NCBI GenBank assembly: GCA_022791755.1
Contig: JAAVZR010000010.1
Span: forward strand, 1 to 49,189
Source: Lachnospiraceae bacterium
Lineage (GTDB): Bacteria > Bacillota > Clostridia > Lachnospirales > Lachnospiraceae
Reading direction: 5' to 3'
DNA: 49,189 bases
Below are positions 24,787 to 33,263 of the stretch, in pieces. Made by a program: the position numbers and the translations under genes. Numbering within the stretch: position 1 is the first letter of the stretch; every line of letters starts with the position of its first letter. The notes beneath the pieces are model-generated. The model was not told the DNA's origin. It was given only the letters and a program-made list of their open reading frames with translations, and ran no database searches.

Positions 24787-26190
24787 ATGAAAGAGAAACG
24801 ATACGAAAAAGGAAAGATACGCAGAAACAGGACTTTTTATCGGGTGATTGCCCTGGTGCTGGCCGTATCGCTGTTATATGGCTGCGGCGCGTCGCCGGAA
24901 GGCGATACTCAGGGTATGCGCTCTGATTCCGATCCGTGGGGAGGAGGCGGACGGAACCAGACGGTATATCAGAAGATGAGCCTGACGCCGGCTCCGGTTT
25001 TTTCGGAGGAGGATACGGCAGAGGCCGTCGAGCTTTTGAGCAGGGATGAGGCGGCGGCCTTCGGAGATTTTTCCGTGTACTTTATGCGGGAGGCGGTGAA
25101 AAAGGCCCGGCAGGAGGGAAGGGAGAACCCGGTCCTGTCGCCGGTATCGGCTGGCCTGGCCCTGATGCTGGCGGCCTGCGGCAGTGCCGGAGATACCAGG
25201 ACCGAGTTTGAAGAGGTACTGGGCCTTTCTTCGGATCAATGGGGAACTGTGGGCGGTCAGCTCATGCGGTATATGAATCAGACAGCCGGCACTTTGAAGC
25301 TGCAGACGGCAAACTCCGTGTGGGTTAAAGAGAATGCGCAGATAAAACAAGAGTATCTGCGGCAGGTGGGAGAAGAGCTGTATTCGGAGGTATTCCATGG
25401 GGATTTAAGCGCGGAAGATACCAGACAGGCCGTCAATACATGGGTCAGAGACAGAACGCAGGATATGATACCGGAGCTTTTGAAAGAGCCCTTTAAGGAG
25501 AGCGTGACAGCGGTCCTGCTCAACGCCGTATACATGGAAGGCAAATGGCAACAGCCCTTTGCGGCGGAGGATACCATAAGCGGGCTGTTTCATACGGAAG
25601 ATGGAGAGGAGATCACGGTAAGCTATCTCTGTGATATCGGCTGTGAGAGGGCGTATGTGCAGGGGGAGGGCGTGGAAGGAATTTTGCTGCCCTATGAGGG
25701 CGGGAACCTGGTATTTCTGGCCCTGCGTTCCACGGACGGGCGCAAGGCGGAGGAGCTTCTGACAGATTTGTCCCTGGACGGGATCCGGAACCTGATGGAC
25801 GGCGCCGCAGAGACCCGGATGAATTTTTCCATGCCCAGGTTTACGCTGGAATATCGACAGGATCTGGAAGAGGCGCTGATGGAGATGGGGCTTTTGCAGT
25901 CCTTTGACCCGGAAAATGCGGATTTTACATCCATGGGAACCGGCAGCGAGGGAGAGAGCCTGTATATGAAAAAGGTCCGGCAGGATGTAAAGCTCCAGGT
26001 AGATGAAGAGGGAACGAAGGCGGCAGCAGTCACAAGGATAGAGATGGAAGCCGGCGGAGCGATGGCGCCGGCAGAGCCTGTGCTGGAACTGCATTTTGAT
26101 CAACCGTACTTCTATGCCATCGTGGACAGGGATACGGGACTTCCGGTTTTCATGGGCCTGATGGAGAGGCCTCCTGAGACAAATCACTGA
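24787..26190 (+). CDS. Lipoprotein serpin (serine protease inhibitor)
   Basis: This is a 467-residue protein using the ATG at 24787, which has AAAAGGAGGAG at good spacing; an ATG at 24757 overlaps the previous stop. A basic n-region and hydrophobic segment end in lipobox LYGC, so it is anchored on the outer face of the membrane. The serpin fold is clear: NPVLSPVSAGLALMLAACG near the start, TANSVWV, LNAVYMEGKWQ, and the closing FDQPYFYAIVDRDTGLPVFMG. The reactive-centre hinge EEGTKAAAVT (407-416) keeps Gly/Thr and small residues, so it should be inhibitory. The loop from hinge to FDQP is ~6 residues longer than in alpha-1-antitrypsin, so P1 is uncertain (Gly/Ala/Met region). It lies behind an ECF sigma and anti-sigma, so it is presumably induced by envelope or protease stress. 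Confidence 0.93.
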   Translation: MKEKRYEKGKIRRNRTFYRVIALVLAVSLLYGCGASPEGDTQGMRSDSDPWGGGGRNQTVYQKMSLTPAPVFSEEDTAEAVELLSRDEAAAFGDFSVYFMREAVKKARQEGRENPVLSPVSAGLALMLAACGSAGDTRTEFEEVLGLSSDQWGTVGGQLMRYMNQTAGTLKLQTANSVWVKENAQIKQEYLRQVGEELYSEVFHGDLSAEDTRQAVNTWVRDRTQDMIPELLKEPFKESVTAVLLNAVYMEGKWQQPFAAEDTISGLFHTEDGEEITVSYLCDIGCERAYVQGEGVEGILLPYEGGNLVFLALRSTDGRKAEELLTDLSLDGIRNLMDGAAETRMNFSMPRFTLEYRQDLEEALMEMGLLQSFDPENADFTSMGTGSEGESLYMKKVRQDVKLQVDEEGTKAAAVTRIEMEAGGAMAPAEPVLELHFDQPYFYAIVDRDTGLPVFMGLMERPPETNH

Positions 26191-26206
26191 GGGGAAGGCC
26201 AGGAAC

Positions 26207-26230
26207 GGCCGTCACTTTAATGTGACGGCC
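26207..26230. terminator. Inverted repeat at convergent gene ends
   Basis: A perfect 9-bp stem GGCCGTCAC/GTGACGGCC with a 6-nt loop lies between the serpin and fucosidase stops and partly inside the fucosidase end. It lacks a T-run, so termination is uncertain. Confidence 0.4.
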
Positions 26231-27522
26231 ACCACCGTATCCACAGGGTCCGGCAGCTGCGCCCGATCCGACACGTTTACAAAAACCACATCCGGGTAGT
26301 TATTTACGATCCAGTTATCCTGAATAGGGAGCTCGCTTCCGTCAGATAAAAGCCGAACAGAACGCACCTGTTCTCTGACAATGCCGTAGAGAGGGATACT
26401 GCCGATGGACTCTTCCATGATATGGTAATAGAGCGTATTGCCGCACCGGGTAATGCGTCCGTTTTCCGGCTTTGGCAGTAGACTGGCTTTACAGCCGTAG
26501 ACAGAGGCGCTGTTTTTTTCCATCCATGCTCCGATTTCGTGAAGAATCTGCCGGGACTCTTTCGGAAAACAGCCTTTGGCATCGGGACCGACATTGAGCA
26601 AAAGGTTTCCGTTTTTGCTGACACATTCCACCAGCTTGCGGATCAGGGTGGCGGAAGATTTATAATTTTTGTCTCTGGCACAGTAGCCCCAGTGGTCGTT
26701 CATGGTGACGCAGGCTTCCCAGGGGAGGCTGCGGCCGGCCTCGTCGTACAGTCCGAAGGGCGGAATGATCTGTTCGGGGCTGACAAAATCGCCGCAGAAG
26801 GCAGAAGGCCTGTCGGTGGCCAGGGAGCCGAATCCCTCGCCGCTGACCTCCAGCCGGTTATCGAGGATCACATCAGGCTGTAACTGGCGGACCATTTGTA
26901 CCAGCTCAGTGGCCCGCCAGGCTTCTTTTGTCATGTCCTGGTTTTCTCCCGTGTAGGAAAAATCAAACCACAGAAGATCCAGACGGCCATAGCGGCTGCA
27001 CAGCTCGCGGACCTGGCCGTGCATATAGTCCAGATACCGGTTGAAATTTCTCGGAACATCCTTTGTTCGGGGATCGTTTCGCAACGGATGATAGCGGTCC
27101 TTATAGTGGGGGTAGTCGGGATGATGCCAGTCCAGGAGTGAGTAATAGAGTCCCACCCGCAGTCCCTGAGCCCGGAATGCCTCGAGAAATTCCTGCACGA
27201 AATCACGGCCGGACCTGGTATTGGTGGATTTAAAATCGGTGAGAGCGCTGTCAAAGAGACAGAAGCCGTCATGATGCTTGGCAGTGAGTATGGCATACCT
27301 CATACCGGCATTTTTGGCTGCCAGTGCCCATTGATCCGGGGCAAAAGAGGTGGGGTTAAACTCGTCAAAGAAAGGCAGATATTTTTCCTCCGGCATCTCC
27401 TCGTCGGAACGGACCCATTCGCCCCGGGCAGGGATCGCGTAGAGCCCCCAGTGGAGAAAGAGGCCGAACCGGGCGTCCTGATACCAGGAAATTCTTTTGG
27501 CATGTGCTTCACGGTCAAACAT
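26212..27522 (-). CDS. GH29 alpha-L-fucosidase
   Basis: This 436-residue glycoside hydrolase family 29 enzyme releases alpha-linked L-fucose by a retaining mechanism. The start at 27522 follows AGGAGG. The N-terminal RFGLFLHWGLYAIPARGEW and AILTAKHHDGFCLFDS motifs are characteristic. The catalytic nucleophile is expected to be D187 in LLWFDFSY, and the C-terminal half has NGNLLLNVGPDAKG. There is no signal peptide, so it should act in the cytoplasm on imported fucosyl oligosaccharides. Total length is close to the GH29 core without extra modules. No transporter or fucose catabolic gene adjoins it, so its natural substrate is unclear. Confidence 0.93.
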   Translation of the reverse strand: MFDREAHAKRISWYQDARFGLFLHWGLYAIPARGEWVRSDEEMPEEKYLPFFDEFNPTSFAPDQWALAAKNAGMRYAILTAKHHDGFCLFDSALTDFKSTNTRSGRDFVQEFLEAFRAQGLRVGLYYSLLDWHHPDYPHYKDRYHPLRNDPRTKDVPRNFNRYLDYMHGQVRELCSRYGRLDLLWFDFSYTGENQDMTKEAWRATELVQMVRQLQPDVILDNRLEVSGEGFGSLATDRPSAFCGDFVSPEQIIPPFGLYDEAGRSLPWEACVTMNDHWGYCARDKNYKSSATLIRKLVECVSKNGNLLLNVGPDAKGCFPKESRQILHEIGAWMEKNSASVYGCKASLLPKPENGRITRCGNTLYYHIMEESIGSIPLYGIVREQVRSVRLLSDGSELPIQDNWIVNNYPDVVFVNVSDRAQLPDPVDTVVAVTLK

Positions 27523-27549
27523 AAGAAGTCCTCCTGTTTTTTCCTCATG

Positions 27550-27596
27550 AAAAACAGGCTGCCACGCCTGGCCTGTGCGGCGGCATGACAGCCTGT
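27550..27596 (-). terminator. Intrinsic terminator of hpf
   Basis: On the minus strand ACAGGCTG...CAGCCTGT (27589-27596 with 27554-27561) encloses GC-rich sequence and is followed by TTTT. It lies 33 nt after the hpf stop. Confidence 0.6.
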
Positions 27597-27628
27597 CCCA
27601 AATCACTGTGAGATCATAAGAGCGATCA

Positions 27629-28156
27629 TCAGAATTCCGGCTCGATCAGGCCGTATGTGCCGCCCTTTCTTTTATAGACCACGTTAACCTCGTCTGTCTC
27701 GGAGCTGCGAAACACATAGAAATTATGTCCCAGGAGCTCCATCTGGATGCAGGCCTCTTCCGGATCCATGGGCTTCATGGCAAAGCGCTTAGTGCGGATG
27801 ATCTGAATCTCGTCGGGCTCGTCCGCCTCTTCCTGAAGATAGGCGTCGGAGAAAGCGGCGTTGGACTGTTTCTGATCGATGATTTTGTTCTTATATTTCT
27901 TTAGCTGGCGCTCGATGACTTCCTCCACCAGGTCGATGGAGACATACATGTCGGTGCTGGTCTGTTCCGAGCGGATGATCGACCCCTTTACCGGGATCGT
28001 AACCTCAATCTTCTGGCGCTCCTTCTCAACGCTCAGAGTCACGATGACATCGGTATCTCTGGAAAAATAGCGCTCCAGCTTGCCGATCTTGTCATATACG
28101 GCCTGTCTCAACCCCTCCGTAACTTCGATGTTCTTACCTGTAATGGTGTAACGCAT
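27629..28156 (-). CDS. hpf: Ribosome hibernation promoting factor, long form
   Basis: This 175-residue long HPF forms hibernating 100S ribosome dimers and blocks tRNA/mRNA sites in resting cells. The start at 28156 is set by AAGGAG 8 nt upstream. The N-terminal RaiA/HPF domain (1-~100) begins MRYTITGKNIEVTEGLRQAV and contains KLERYF. A linker leads to the C-terminal dimerisation domain with VVRTKRF-like IIRTKRFAMKPMDPEEACIQMELLGHNFYVFR. It is followed by the family's closing NVVYKRKGGTYGLIEPE. The long form with this C-terminal domain is typical of Firmicutes. It has its own good sigma-A promoter and a terminator, so it is monocistronic. Confidence 0.97.
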   Translation of the reverse strand: MRYTITGKNIEVTEGLRQAVYDKIGKLERYFSRDTDVIVTLSVEKERQKIEVTIPVKGSIIRSEQTSTDMYVSIDLVEEVIERQLKKYKNKIIDQKQSNAAFSDAYLQEEADEPDEIQIIRTKRFAMKPMDPEEACIQMELLGHNFYVFRSSETDEVNVVYKRKGGTYGLIEPEF

Positions 28157-28188
28157 GAAACCAACTCCTTCCATTTTGGGATATCTAC

Positions 28189-28217
28189 AGTATACCAAAA
28201 CTTTGACTTTTTTTCAA
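28189..28217 (-). promoter_or_regulatory. Promoter of hpf
   Basis: On the minus strand: TTGAAA (28212-28217), a 17-nt spacer, TATACT (28189-28194), 33 nt before the start codon. Confidence 0.8.
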
Positions 28218-28259
28218 GGAATAAATCCGGAACAAACAGGATGCTGCCGGATTCATTTC

Positions 28260-28288
28260 TTGACTTTTCAGCCGGGCTATTGTATCAT
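28260..28288 (+). promoter_or_regulatory. Promoter of the 112-aa gene
   Basis: TTGACT (28260-28265), a 17-nt spacer, TATCAT (28283-28288). Confidence 0.7.
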
Positions 28289-28353
28289 CTGATTACAGGA
28301 GGATAACATATTTGTAAACTTCCGGCGATATTTTGGAGAGGAGACCAAACGAA

Positions 28354-28692
28354 ATGGGTACATATTCATACAGCAGCGAGATCAATCGAAATAATGTGGT
28401 TTTTCGCGATTTTGATCTGGACAGAATCCGAAAAATGTTTCGGGATATCTTTGCCGTGTACAGCCCAAAGATAAAGGATGAGATGTTCGATTCCTTCTGT
28501 GAGGATTTTTTTGAGCTGGCGAAGGAAATTCATGCAGGTAATGAAAGAATCTGGCGCATGGTCATAACCGACATGCTGTTCAGCTATGACGACTGGGGCT
28601 GCCTGGAGACCGGCACGGCCGATAATGCGATTAAGCGCAGGCAGTTTGCGATTATGGCGAAGGTGGTTGTGAGCACGCTGCGGTCAGCCTGA
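28354..28692 (+). CDS. Conserved-looking small protein, unknown function
   Basis: This is a 112-residue soluble, acidic protein. The ATG at 28354 follows GGAGAGGAG; an upstream in-frame TTG overlaps that ribosome site. Predicted mostly helical: RNNVVFRDFDLDRIRKMFRDIF, then FDSFCEDFFELAKEIHAG and MLFSYDDWG. It ends in a helix with IKRRQFAIMAKVVV. I do not recognise a family. It has its own promoter (28260-28288) and is followed by a terminator at 28802-28824, so it appears to be expressed alone. The coding quality and signals make a real gene likely. Confidence 0.7.
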   Translation: MGTYSYSSEINRNNVVFRDFDLDRIRKMFRDIFAVYSPKIKDEMFDSFCEDFFELAKEIHAGNERIWRMVITDMLFSYDDWGCLETGTADNAIKRRQFAIMAKVVVSTLRSA

Positions 28693-28801
28693 CAGGCCGG
28701 CACAGAAGAGTGCCGTCTGCCGGGCTCCGGCAAAATGCGGAGAAGGGCGGTGGCCTTTGGCGTTGTAAACCTTCCTGTCTTTTTTGTAACAGATTTCTTC
28801 G

Positions 28802-28824
28802 GCCGTATATTTATACGGCTTTTT
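28802..28824 (+). terminator. Intrinsic terminator
   Basis: An 8-bp stem GCCGTATA/TATACGGC (28802-28809 with 28812-28819) is followed by TTTTT. Confidence 0.65.
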
Positions 28825-28901
28825 GTATTTCGTCAGGATTTCACAAAACGAATGTTTTGTCTTGACGGGGATTTGTCCCAGTGGCTTTTGGACGCCTTTA
28901 T

Positions 28902-29017
28902 TGTGGATAATGTGGATAACTTGGTGTATAAGTCCCTTTTCCTTTGAAAATGGGCATGTGGGGATGTGGATAACCATTGTGGATATCTCTGAGATAGAAA
29001 CGTGGATATGTGGACAG
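28902..29017 (+). promoter_or_regulatory. DnaA-box cluster
   Basis: Three perfect TGTGGATAA sites (reverse of TTATCCACA) lie at 28902-28910, 28911-28919 and 28965-28973. Near matches are TGTGGATAT (28978-28986), CGTGGATAT (29001-29009) and a weaker one at 29009-29017. All have the same orientation. Sites 1 and 2 are back to back, and site 3 is 63 bp (about six helical turns) from site 1. No dnaA or dnaN is near. Confidence 0.6.
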
Positions 29018-29308
29018 GCGTCAAAGGCTCTGCGGAACTCTTTATTTTTTGTGCAAACTGCTACGCATCGAAACTGTGTTCCTGTCCTTTTCTGCCGGGG
29101 TTATTCAATCTGAAGCGGGTAAAATTTTCCGGGGATGCGCAAATCGCCATTGGGTGTCAGCGGGGTCACGGTCCTCTACAAATTTTCATTGGGCGCGGCT
29201 TTCGGCGTCGGATTGGGAGAGCGGCAAAGAATACACGACCGACGCATCGAATGAAGAATATACAGAAGGTCAGTCACCCCATAATAAATAGAAAATCGCA
29301 ACTTATTA

Positions 29309-29337
29309 TTGAATTCTGTACGGGTTGGTGATAGAAT
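29309..29337 (+). promoter_or_regulatory. Promoter of secA
   Basis: TTGAAT (29309-29314), a 17-nt spacer, TAGAAT (29332-29337) with extended TG. The leader to secA is ~150 nt and shows no obvious riboswitch. Confidence 0.65.
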
Positions 29338-29496
29338 GGAGTGTAAAAATATCATGAGCGTTCCGGAAACCCGGGGGATGGAGAGATCCGCAGATACCAA
29401 GAGGTCGGAAGATCTTTAATCCCTGCTATCACATGACGCCGGGGTCAAAAGCGTTTTTTCCTGGTATCATCATATAAATTAAGGAGTAAACAGTCT

Positions 29497-32070
29497 ATGG
29501 GTTTGATGCAGAAACTATTTGGTACTCACAGTGAGCGGGAGTTAAAGCTGATCCAGCCGCTGGTGGACAGAATCGAAGCGCTGCGCCCGCAGATGACGGC
29601 CTTAAGCGATGAGCAGCTTCGGGCTAAGACAGAGGAGTATAAACGGCGTCTCTCAGAAGGAGAAACACTGGACGATCTGCTGCCGGAGGCTTATGCCACG
29701 GTCAGGGAGGCGGCCCGCCGCGTACTTCATATGGAGCATTACCGCGTACAGCTGATCGGCGGGATCATTCTTCATCAGGGCCGTATCGCGGAGATGAAGA
29801 CCGGCGAAGGAAAAACGCTGGTATCCACCCTGCCGGCCTACTTGAATGCTCTGGAGGGCAAGGGTGTCCACGTGGTGACGGTCAACGATTATCTGGCTCA
29901 TCGCGACGCCGAGTGGATGGGCAAGGTCCATGAATTTCTGGGTCTGACCGTGGGCGTGGTGCTCAACAGCATGAATAACGACGAACGCCGGGCGGCCTAC
30001 CAGTGCGATATTACCTATGTGACCAATAACGAGCTGGGATTTGACTATCTGCGCGATAACATGGTCATCTATAAGGAGCAGCTGGTGCTTCGCAGCCTCC
30101 ATTTCGCCATCGTGGACGAGGTGGACTCCGTGCTGATCGACGAGGCCCGCACGCCCCTGATTATCTCGGGCCAGAGCGGCAAGTCCACGAAGCTCTATGA
30201 GATCTGCGATTACCTGGCATCCCGGATGCAGAGAGGCGAAGCCAGCGGAGAACTGACCAAGATGTCGGTGATCATGGGCGAGGAGATCACGGAGACAGGC
30301 GACTTTATCGTCAATGAGAAGGAGAAAAATGTCAGCCTGACGGAGCAGGGCGTGGAAAAGGTGGAGCAGTTCTTTAAGATCGAGAACCTGGCCGATCCGG
30401 AGAATCTGGAGATTCAGCATAATATCATTCTGGCTCTGCGGGCCAATTATCTGATGTTCCGCGATAAGGACTATGTGGTCAAGGATGACCAGGTCTTTAT
30501 CGTAGATGAGTTTACGGGCCGCATCATGCCGGGCCGGCGGTATTCCGACGGTCTGCATCAGGCCATCGAGGCCAAGGAAAAGGTGAAGGTAAAGCGGGAG
30601 AGCCGTACCCTGGCCACCATCACCTTCCAGAATTTCTTTAATAAATTCGAGAAAAAAAGCGGTATGACCGGTACGGCTCTGACGGAAGAAAAGGAATTCC
30701 GCGATATCTACGGTATGGATGTCATTGAGATTCCCACCAATGTACCGGTACGGCGCAAGGACCGCCAGGATGCGGTCTATAAGACGCGCCGGGAGAAGCT
30801 GAGCGCTGTGGTGGACGAGATCATGGAGTCCCACAGAAAGGGGCAGCCGGTGCTGGTGGGAACCATCACCATCGAGGCGTCGGAAGAGCTGAGCGCCATG
30901 CTGACGAAGAAGGGGATCCGCCATAATGTTCTGAATGCCAAATTCCATGAGATGGAGGCGGAGATTATCGCCGATGCCGGAGCCCATGGAGCGGTTACGA
31001 TTGCGACGAATATGGCAGGCCGTGGTACGGATATCAAGCTGGATGACGAGGCCAAGGCAGCCGGGGGCTTAAAGGTCATCGGTACGGAGCGCCATGAATC
31101 ACGCCGGATAGATAATCAGCTGCGTGGCCGTTCCGGACGTCAGGGCGATCCCGGCGAGTCCCGCTTCTATATCTGCCTGGAGGATGATCTGATGCGTCTG
31201 TTCGGGTCAGAACGGCTCATGGGAATATTCAATGCGCTGGGAGTGGAGGAAGGCGAGCAGATCGAGCATAAGATGCTGTCCGATACCATAGAAAAGGCGC
31301 AGAAGAAGATCGAGAATAATAACTACGGAATCCGCAAACGCCTGCTGGAGTATGACCAGGTCATGAATGACCAGCGTGAGATCATCTACGCCGAGCGCCG
31401 CCGCGTTCTGGACGGCGAGAGTATGCGGGATGTCATCAGCAAGATGATACAGGATATCGTGGAAAATACGGTGGATATGTATCTGTCCGACGACCATTCG
31501 CCGGCGGAATGGGATCTGGAGCAGCTCAATAAGGCGTTGGTGCCGGTGATTCCGCTGACACCGGTAAGCCTGACCACGGATCAGTATGATTCCATGAACA
31601 AGAGTAAGCTTAAGCATATGCTCAAGGAAGAGGCGGTGAAGCTCTATGAGGCCAAGGAGGCGGAATTCCCCGAGACGGAGCATATGCGGGAGCTGGAGCG
31701 GGTCATTCTCCTGCGCGCCATCGACAGCAAATGGATGAACCATATCGACGATATGGACCAGCTGCGCCAGGGGATCGGTTTGCAGGCTTATGGCCAGAGA
31801 GATCCGCTGGTGGAGTACAAGATGGCGGGGTTTGATATGTTTGACGCCATGACAGCAGCGATCCGGGAGGATACGGTGCGGATGCTCTACCATGTAAAGG
31901 TGGAGCAGAAGGTGGAGAGAGAGCAGGTGGTCAAGGTCACCGGCACGAACCGGGACGAGAGTCTGGCGAAAGCGCCGGTGCGCCGGGAGAATAAAAAGAT
32001 CTATCCCAACGATCCCTGTCCCTGCGGATCCGGAAAGAAATACAAGCAATGCCACGGGCGTCTGAAGTGA
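29497..32070 (+). CDS. secA: Preprotein translocase ATPase SecA
   Basis: This 857-residue motor drives exported preproteins through SecYEG with ATP. The start follows AAGGAG. Walker A is MKTGEGKTL near residue 105, [19 protein letters not shown] is the Walker B/DEAD region, and [15 protein letters not shown] is motif VI. The C-terminus carries the zinc-binding [13 protein letters not shown] tail that binds SecB or ribosomes. The length matches standard SecA rather than SecA2. It heads an apparent operon with prfB (52 nt apart) and lysC, the secA-prfB order being common in Firmicutes. Confidence 0.98.
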   Translation: MGLMQKLFGTHSERELKLIQPLVDRIEALRPQMTALSDEQLRAKTEEYKRRLSEGETLDDLLPEAYATVREAARRVLHMEHYRVQLIGGIILHQGRIAEMKTGEGKTLVSTLPAYLNALEGKGVHVVTVNDYLAHRDAEWMGKVHEFLGLTVGVVLNSMNNDERRAAYQCDITYVTNNELGFDYLRDNMVIYKEQLVLRSLHFAIVDEVDSVLIDEARTPLIISGQSGKSTKLYEICDYLASRMQRGEASGELTKMSVIMGEEITETGDFIVNEKEKNVSLTEQGVEKVEQFFKIENLADPENLEIQHNIILALRANYLMFRDKDYVVKDDQVFIVDEFTGRIMPGRRYSDGLHQAIEAKEKVKVKRESRTLATITFQNFFNKFEKKSGMTGTALTEEKEFRDIYGMDVIEIPTNVPVRRKDRQDAVYKTRREKLSAVVDEIMESHRKGQPVLVGTITIEASEELSAMLTKKGIRHNVLNAKFHEMEAEIIADAGAHGAVTIATNMAGRGTDIKLDDEAKAAGGLKVIGTERHESRRIDNQLRGRSGRQGDPGESRFYICLEDDLMRLFGSERLMGIFNALGVEEGEQIEHKMLSDTIEKAQKKIENNNYGIRKRLLEYDQVMNDQREIIYAERRRVLDGESMRDVISKMIQDIVENTVDMYLSDDHSPAEWDLEQLNKALVPVIPLTPVSLTTDQYDSMNKSKLKHMLKEEAVKLYEAKEAEFPETEHMRELERVILLRAIDSKWMNHIDDMDQLRQGIGLQAYGQRDPLVEYKMAGFDMFDAMTAAIREDTVRMLYHVKVEQKVEREQVVKVTGTNRDESLAKAPVRRENKKIYPNDPCPCGSGKKYKQCHGRLK

Positions 32071-32122
32071 TGCCAGGGCGCTGCTTTGAAATATAAAATA
32101 TAGAATGGAAAGAGGTGACACA

Positions 32123-33233
32123 ATGGTTGAACTCGATCAGTTCAAACTGGATTTAAACAGCTTTGCCCAGCCATTAGTGGAAGTGAGGGATTCACTTTAA
32201 CCTGGCTGACAAGGAAAAGAGAATTGCGGAGCTGGAGCGCTATATGGAGGAGCCCACGCTGTGGGACGATCCGGATAAGGCAGCCGGGATTATCCGGGAG
32301 CTGGGAAGCCTAAAGGCAGTCCGGGATACCTTTAACCGTCTGCAGCAGGATTACGATGATATCGGGGTCCTGATTGAGATGGGATATGAGGAAAACGACG
32401 CATCGCTGATTCCCGAGATCGGAGAAGCGATTAAAAATCTGGGCGAGGAGCTGGAGAAAATCCGGATCCAGACCCTTCTGTCAGACGAATACGATAAGAA
32501 TAACGCAATCCTGAAGCTCAATGCCGGCGCAGGGGGCACCGAGTCCTGTGACTGGGCTTCCATGCTGTACCGGATGTATATGCGCTGGGCGGAAAAAAAG
32601 GGCTTTCAGGTGGAAGTGCTCGACTATCTGGACGGCGATGAGGCAGGAATCAAGTCCGTGACCGTGCAGATCAACGGGGAAAACGCCTACGGCTATCTGA
32701 AATCCGAGCACGGGGTACATCGCCTGGTGCGCATTTCCCCCTTCAATGCGGCGGGCAAGCGTCAGACCTCTTTCGTATCCTGCGATATCATGCCGGATAT
32801 TGACGAGGATCTGGATGTGGAGATCGACGATGATGATCTGAGGATCGACACCTACCGTTCCAGCGGCGCCGGAGGACAGCATATCAATAAGACTTCATCG
32901 GCTATCCGTATCACCCATCTGCCTACGGGTATCGTGGTACAGTGCCAGAATGAGCGGTCTCAGTTTCAGAATAAGGATAAGGCCATGCAGATGTTAAAGG
33001 CCAAGCTGTTTATGCTCAAAAAGCAGAGCAACGCTGAAAAGCTGTCGGATATCCGGGGCGATGTGAAGGAGATCGGCTGGGGCAACCAGATCCGCTCCTA
33101 TGTGTTGCAGCCCTATACCATGGTCAAGGATCACCGGACCGAGGCGGAGACGGGCAACGTAAACGCCGTATTAGACGGCGATATCGACCTGTTTATCAGC
33201 GCGTTTCTTAAGTGGAACAGTCTGAAGAAGTAA
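32123..33233 (+). CDS. prfB: Peptide chain release factor 2, programmed +1 frameshift with UAA
   Basis: RF2 ends translation at UGA and UAA. The gene is in two frames: 32123-32197 (25 codons, MVELDQFKLDLNSFAQPLVE...), an in-frame TAA at 32198-32200, and the remainder from 32199 to 33233 in the +1 frame, 369 residues in total. The shift site is CTT-TAA-C with AGGG (32186-32189) a few nt upstream as the internal Shine-Dalgarno. Bacterial RF2 genes normally read CUU-UGA-C here. The shifted product reads SLNLADKEKRIAEL where RF2 usually has SLDL, so one G-to-A change explains both the UAA and the Asp-to-Asn change. The RF2 anticodon-like SPF and catalytic GAGGQHINKT motifs are intact. The initial ATG has AGAGGTG. 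Confidence 0.93.
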
Positions 33234-33263
33234 CGAGGAGTCTTACGAGGAGAAGAAAAATCT

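Larger units (their letters stand above)
28693..29496. other. 804-nt gap upstream of secA
   Basis: I see no convincing gene. It holds a terminator (28802-28824), a cluster of DnaA-box-like 9-mers (28902-29017) and the secA promoter (29309-29337). Short open frames here have no ribosome sites or recognisable protein features. Confidence 0.6.

Noticed and set aside
28902..29017. Chromosomal origin (oriC)
   Set aside because: No dnaA, dnaN, rpmH or similar genes adjoin, and gene orientation does not switch there. A secondary DnaA-box cluster is more economical.
28735..29331. Small open frames in the gap before secA
   Set aside because: No ribosome sites, no recognisable domains, and they run across a terminator and the DnaA-box cluster.
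32123..33233. prfB as a pseudogene or a gene starting only at 32244
   Set aside because: The 25 upstream codons match the RF2 N-terminus, and the shift site has the expected slippery CTT, an adjacent stop and an internal Shine-Dalgarno, so a programmed frameshift is the better reading. An assembly error remains possible.
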